The position numbers and the translations under genes are program-made. The notes under the pieces are model-generated. The model was not told the DNA's origin. It was given only the letters and a program-made list of their open reading frames with translations, and made no database searches. A stretch of 64,000 nucleotides of DNA, taken from contig NW_027478418.1 in NCBI RefSeq assembly GCF_051014685.1, positions 310,001 to 374,000 on the forward strand. The letters run 5' to 3'. Of the stretch, positions 61,593-64,000 are shown piece by piece. Position 1 is the stretch's first letter; each line of letters starts with the position of its first letter. The stretch comes from Ptiloglossa arizonensis. Taxonomy: Eukaryota; Arthropoda; Insecta; Hymenoptera; Colletidae.

Positions 61593-64000
61593 CGAGGTTC
61601 TACTTTCAGATGCAACAAGAATTTCTCGAGTTCGTCAATCCGTTCGCGAAATATGGGAGTTTGAAGTTAAGGAATGGTTGAGAAAACATGAAAATTTTCG
61701 CAAGTCTGATACTCGAAACCAATAACTACAAAGGCCTAGGGGAAAAATACACACACCGTTATAATCGGTCGAGTTTCTGCTTTCAGATGCAATAGGAAAT
61801 TCTCGAGTTCGTCAATCGGTTCGCGAGATATGGGAGTTTGAAGGTAAGGAATGGTTGAGAAACCATCAAAATTTTCGCAAGTCTGATACTCGAATCCAAT
61901 AACTACTATGGCCTAGGGCAAAAACACACATATCGTTGTAATCGGGCGAGTTTCTGCTTTCAGATGCAATAGGAAATTCTCGAGTTCGTCAATCGGTTCG
62001 CGAGATATGGGAGTTTGAAGGTAAGGAATGGTTGAGAAACAATCAAAATTTTCGCAAGTCTGATACTCGAAACCAATAACTACTATGGCCTAGGGCAAAA
62101 ACAAACATACCGTTGTAATCGGGCGAGTTTCTGCTTTCAGATGCAATAGGAAATTCCCGAGTTCGTCAATCCGTTCGCGAGATATGGAAGTGTGAAAATA
62201 AGGAATGGTTGAGAAACCATCAAAATTTTCGCAAGTCTGATACTCGAAACCAATAACTACAAAGGCCTAGGGCAAAAGTACACACACCGTTATAATCGGT
62301 CGAGTTTCTGCTTTCAGATGCAATAGGAAATTCTCGAGTTCGTCAATCCGTTCGCGAGATATGGAAGTGTGAAAATAAGGAATGGTTGAGAAACCATCAA
62401 AATTTTCGCAAGTCTGATACTCGAAACCAGTAACTACAAAGGCCTAGGGGAAAAATACACATAACGTTGTAATCGGGCGAGTTTCTACTTTCAGATGCAT
62501 CAGGAATTTCTCGAGTTCGTCAATCCGTTCGCGAGGTATGGGAGTTTGAAGTTAAGGAATGGTTGAGAAACCATCAAAATTTTCGCAAGTCTGATACTCG
62601 AAACCAATAACTACAAAGGCCTGGGGAAAAAATACACATACCGTTGTAATCGGGCGACTTTCTACTTTCAGATGCAACAGGAATTTCTCGAGTTCGTCAC
62701 TCCGTTCGGGAGATATGGGAGTTTGAAGATAAGGAATGGTTGAGAAACCATCAAAATTTTCGCAAGTCTGACACTCCAAACCAATAACTGGATCGGCCTA
62801 GGGGAAAAGTACACACACCATTGTAATCGGGCGAGTTTCTACTTTCAGATGCAAAAGGAAATTCTCGAGTTCGTCAATCCGTTCGCGAGAAATGGGAGTT
62901 TGAAGATAAGGAATGGTCGAGAAATCATCAAAATTTTCGCAAGTCTGATACTCGAATCCAATAACTACTATGGCCTAGGGCAAAAAAAAACATACCGTTG
63001 TAATCGGGCGAGTTTCTGCTTTCAGATGCAATAGGAAATTCTCGAGTTCGTCTATCCGTTCGCGAGATATGGAAGTGTGAAAATAAGGAATGGTTGAGAA
63101 ATCATCAAAATTTTCGCAAGTCTGATACTCGAAACCAATAACTACAAAGGCCTAGGCGAAAAATACACACACCGCTGTAATCGGGCGAGTTTCTACTTTC
63201 AGATTCATCAGGAATTTCTCGTGTTCGTCAATCCGTTCGCGAGATATGGGAGTTTGAAGTTAAGGAATGGTTGAGGAACCATCAAAATTTTCGCAAGTCT
63301 GATACTCGAAACCAATAACTACAAATGCCTAGGGGAAAAATACACATACCGTTGTAATCGGGCGAGTTTCTACTTTCAGATGCAACAGGAATTTCTCGAG
63401 TTCGTCAATCCGTTCGCGAGAAATGGGAGTTTGAAGTTAAGGAATGGTTGAGAAACCATCAAAATTTTCGCAAGTCTGATACTCGAAACCCATAACTGGA
63501 ATGGCCTAGGGGAAAAGTACGCATACCATTGTAATCGGGCGAGGTTCTACTTTCAGATGCAACAAGAATTTCTCGAGTTCGTCAATCCGTTCGCGAAATA
63601 TGGGAGTTTGAAGTTAAGGAATGGTTGAGAAAACATGAAAATTTTCGCAAGTCTGATACTCGAAACCAATAACTACAAAGGCCTAGGGGAAAAATACACA
63701 CACCGTTATAATCGGTCGAGTTTCTGCTTTCAGATGCAATAGGAAATTCTCGAGTTCGTCAATCGGTTCGCGAGATATGGGAGTTTGAAGGTAAGGAATG
63801 GTTGAGAAACCATCAAAATTTTCGCAAGTCTGATACTCGAATCCAATAACTACTATGGCCTAGGGCAAAAACACACATATCGTTGTAATCGGGCGAGTTT
63901 CTGCTTTCAGATGCAATAGGAAATTCTCGAGTTCGTCAATCGGTTCGCGAGATATGGGAGTTTGAAGGTAAGGAATGGTTGAGAAACAATCAAAATTTTC

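Larger units (their letters stand above)
1..64000 (+). repeat. 177-bp satellite tandem array, whole window
   Basis: The word TGCAACAGG recurs at 1, 178, 355, 532, 709 and so on to the end of the window, giving a 177-bp period and about 361 monomers. Every monomer checked is in the same orientation, with landmarks in fixed order: CTCGAG, TCGCGA, GAAGTTAAGG, GAGAAACCATC, AAAATTTTCGC, CTCGAAACCAATAAC, GGCCTAGGGG, TAATCGGGC and CTTTCAG. No foreign insertion interrupts the series. Length, homogeneity and higher-order structure are typical of centromeric or pericentromeric satellites, which often have monomers near nucleosome size. That role is inferred; no CENH3/CENP-A data are available here. I do not recognise the monomer as a named family. 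Single direction and long-range HORs argue against a dispersed repeat or a protein-repeat gene. Confidence 0.98.
33100..64000 (+). repeat. Satellite family B subarray
   Basis: Monomers in the second half typically read CCGTTGTAATCGGGC at the variable box (with CCGCTGT, CCATTGT and CCGTTATAATCGGTC as minor forms). Many have GCAATAGGAAATTCTCGAG after the TG start word and GAAGTGTGAAAATAAGG in place of GGAGTTTGAAGTTAAGG. The first GCAATAGGAAATTC is near 33,452 and the first GTGTGAAAATAAGG near 33,503. Variants GACACTCCAAACC, TTACACTCCAAACC and CGAATCCAATAACTACTATGG are also found only here. Most B monomers keep the intact hairpin ATGGTT-GAGA-AACCAT or a one-base variant. Some A-like monomers (GATGCTAGAAACG at about 34,081, 37,798 and 42,400) persist, so the families are intermixed at low level. 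Confidence 0.83.
55341..64000 (+). repeat. 11-monomer HOR series with one 14-monomer member
   Basis: The marker GGTAAGGAATGG...GAAACAATC places anchors (the AAACAATC word) at 55,666, 57,613, 60,091, 62,037 and 63,984. The intervals are 1,947, 2,478, 1,946 and 1,947 bp: 11, 14, 11 (minus one base) and 11 monomers. The best-matched pair is about 60,000-61,945 against 61,946-63,892; the next unit is cut by the window end. The 14-monomer member contains a block (about 58,105-58,520) repeated four monomers later (about 58,813-59,228), which explains most of its extra length. Other markers are GGCCTGGGGAAAAAA, CGTTATAATCGGTCGAG and GATGCAAAAGGAAATT. Confidence 0.86.

Noticed and set aside
1..64000. 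CRISPR array
   Set aside because: The whole 177-bp period is conserved; there are no short repeats separated by unique spacers, and no cas genes.
1..64000. Protein-repeat gene (large tandem-repeat surface protein)
   Set aside because: A stop codon is present in nearly every monomer in all frames examined, and palindromic words and stops are conserved along with the rest.
1..64000. Inverted segment within the array
   Set aside because: The directional landmarks (GGCCTAGGGG, TAATCGGGC, CTTTCAG) read on the plus strand throughout; no minus-strand block was found.
1..64000. Telomere repeats, rDNA spacer or tRNA-derived repeat
   Set aside because: There is no TTTAGGG or TTAGGG run, no rRNA-like stretch, and no A-box/B-box pair with cloverleaf folding.
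1..64000. Match to human alpha satellite or to the Arabidopsis 178-bp repeat
   Set aside because: Period is similar, but none of the characteristic words I know from those families are present.

Overview
The window is one uninterrupted block of satellite DNA. From the first base to the last it consists of head-to-tail monomers of 177 bp, about 361 copies, all in the same orientation. I found no protein-coding gene, RNA gene, transposon, CRISPR array or unique-sequence island. Short reading frames of 60-110 codons do occur, but they are by-products of a repeat whose length is a multiple of three (177 = 59 codons). Array size, a near-nucleosomal monomer length and multi-monomer higher-order repeats (HORs) point to a eukaryotic nuclear genome and to a centromeric or pericentromeric satellite. 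Monomers of 170-180 bp are typical of many plant and some animal centromeres. I do not recognise this monomer as any named family, so the species is left open; a plant is plausible but unproven.

A typical monomer, counted from the word TGCAAC/TGCAAT, contains in order: CTCGAG (about +20), TCGCGA (about +39), GTTTGAAGTTAAGG, the hairpin ATGGTT-GAGA-AACCAT (about +72 to +87), AAAATTTT (about +89), CTCGAAACCAATAAC, AGGCCTAGG (about +130), a purine/ACACA tract, a variable box ending in TAATCGGGC (about +144 to +160), and a pyrimidine-rich end TTTCTACTTTCAGA. Only six length changes were found: single-base deletions near 4,912 and 61,591, and one 4-bp insertion inherited by four HOR copies.

Layout. 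Positions 1 to about 33,100 hold monomer family A (CCATTCTAATCGGGC or CCTTTGTAATCGGGC at the variable box, AACTTCTCGAG or TTTCTGGAG after TGCAACAGG). Positions of about 33,100-64,000 hold family B (CCGTTGTAATCGGGC, GCAATAGGAAATTC, GTGTGAAAATAAGG). Within A there are tandem segmental duplications of about 15/17 monomers (8,397-13,984), 18/17 monomers (14,092-19,160), 12 monomers (18,846-23,124) and 20 monomers (25,576-32,708, with only two mismatches seen between copies). Within B there is a decaying 21-monomer pair (33,930-40,480), a four-copy HOR of 21, 21, 19 and 19 monomers (about 41,165-55,340), and an 11-monomer HOR series with one 14-monomer member (about 55,340-64,000).

The features of most interest are these: a CENP-B-box-like motif largely confined to family B, at the position where family A carries a different sequence; a four-base stem-loop with a GNRA-type loop; a HOR series caught losing two whole monomers and then amplifying the shortened unit; and variant patterns in that series that fail the four-gamete test, which implies exchange between copies. 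Coordinates of duplication edges are by-eye and good to a few tens of bases unless a mismatch position is given.
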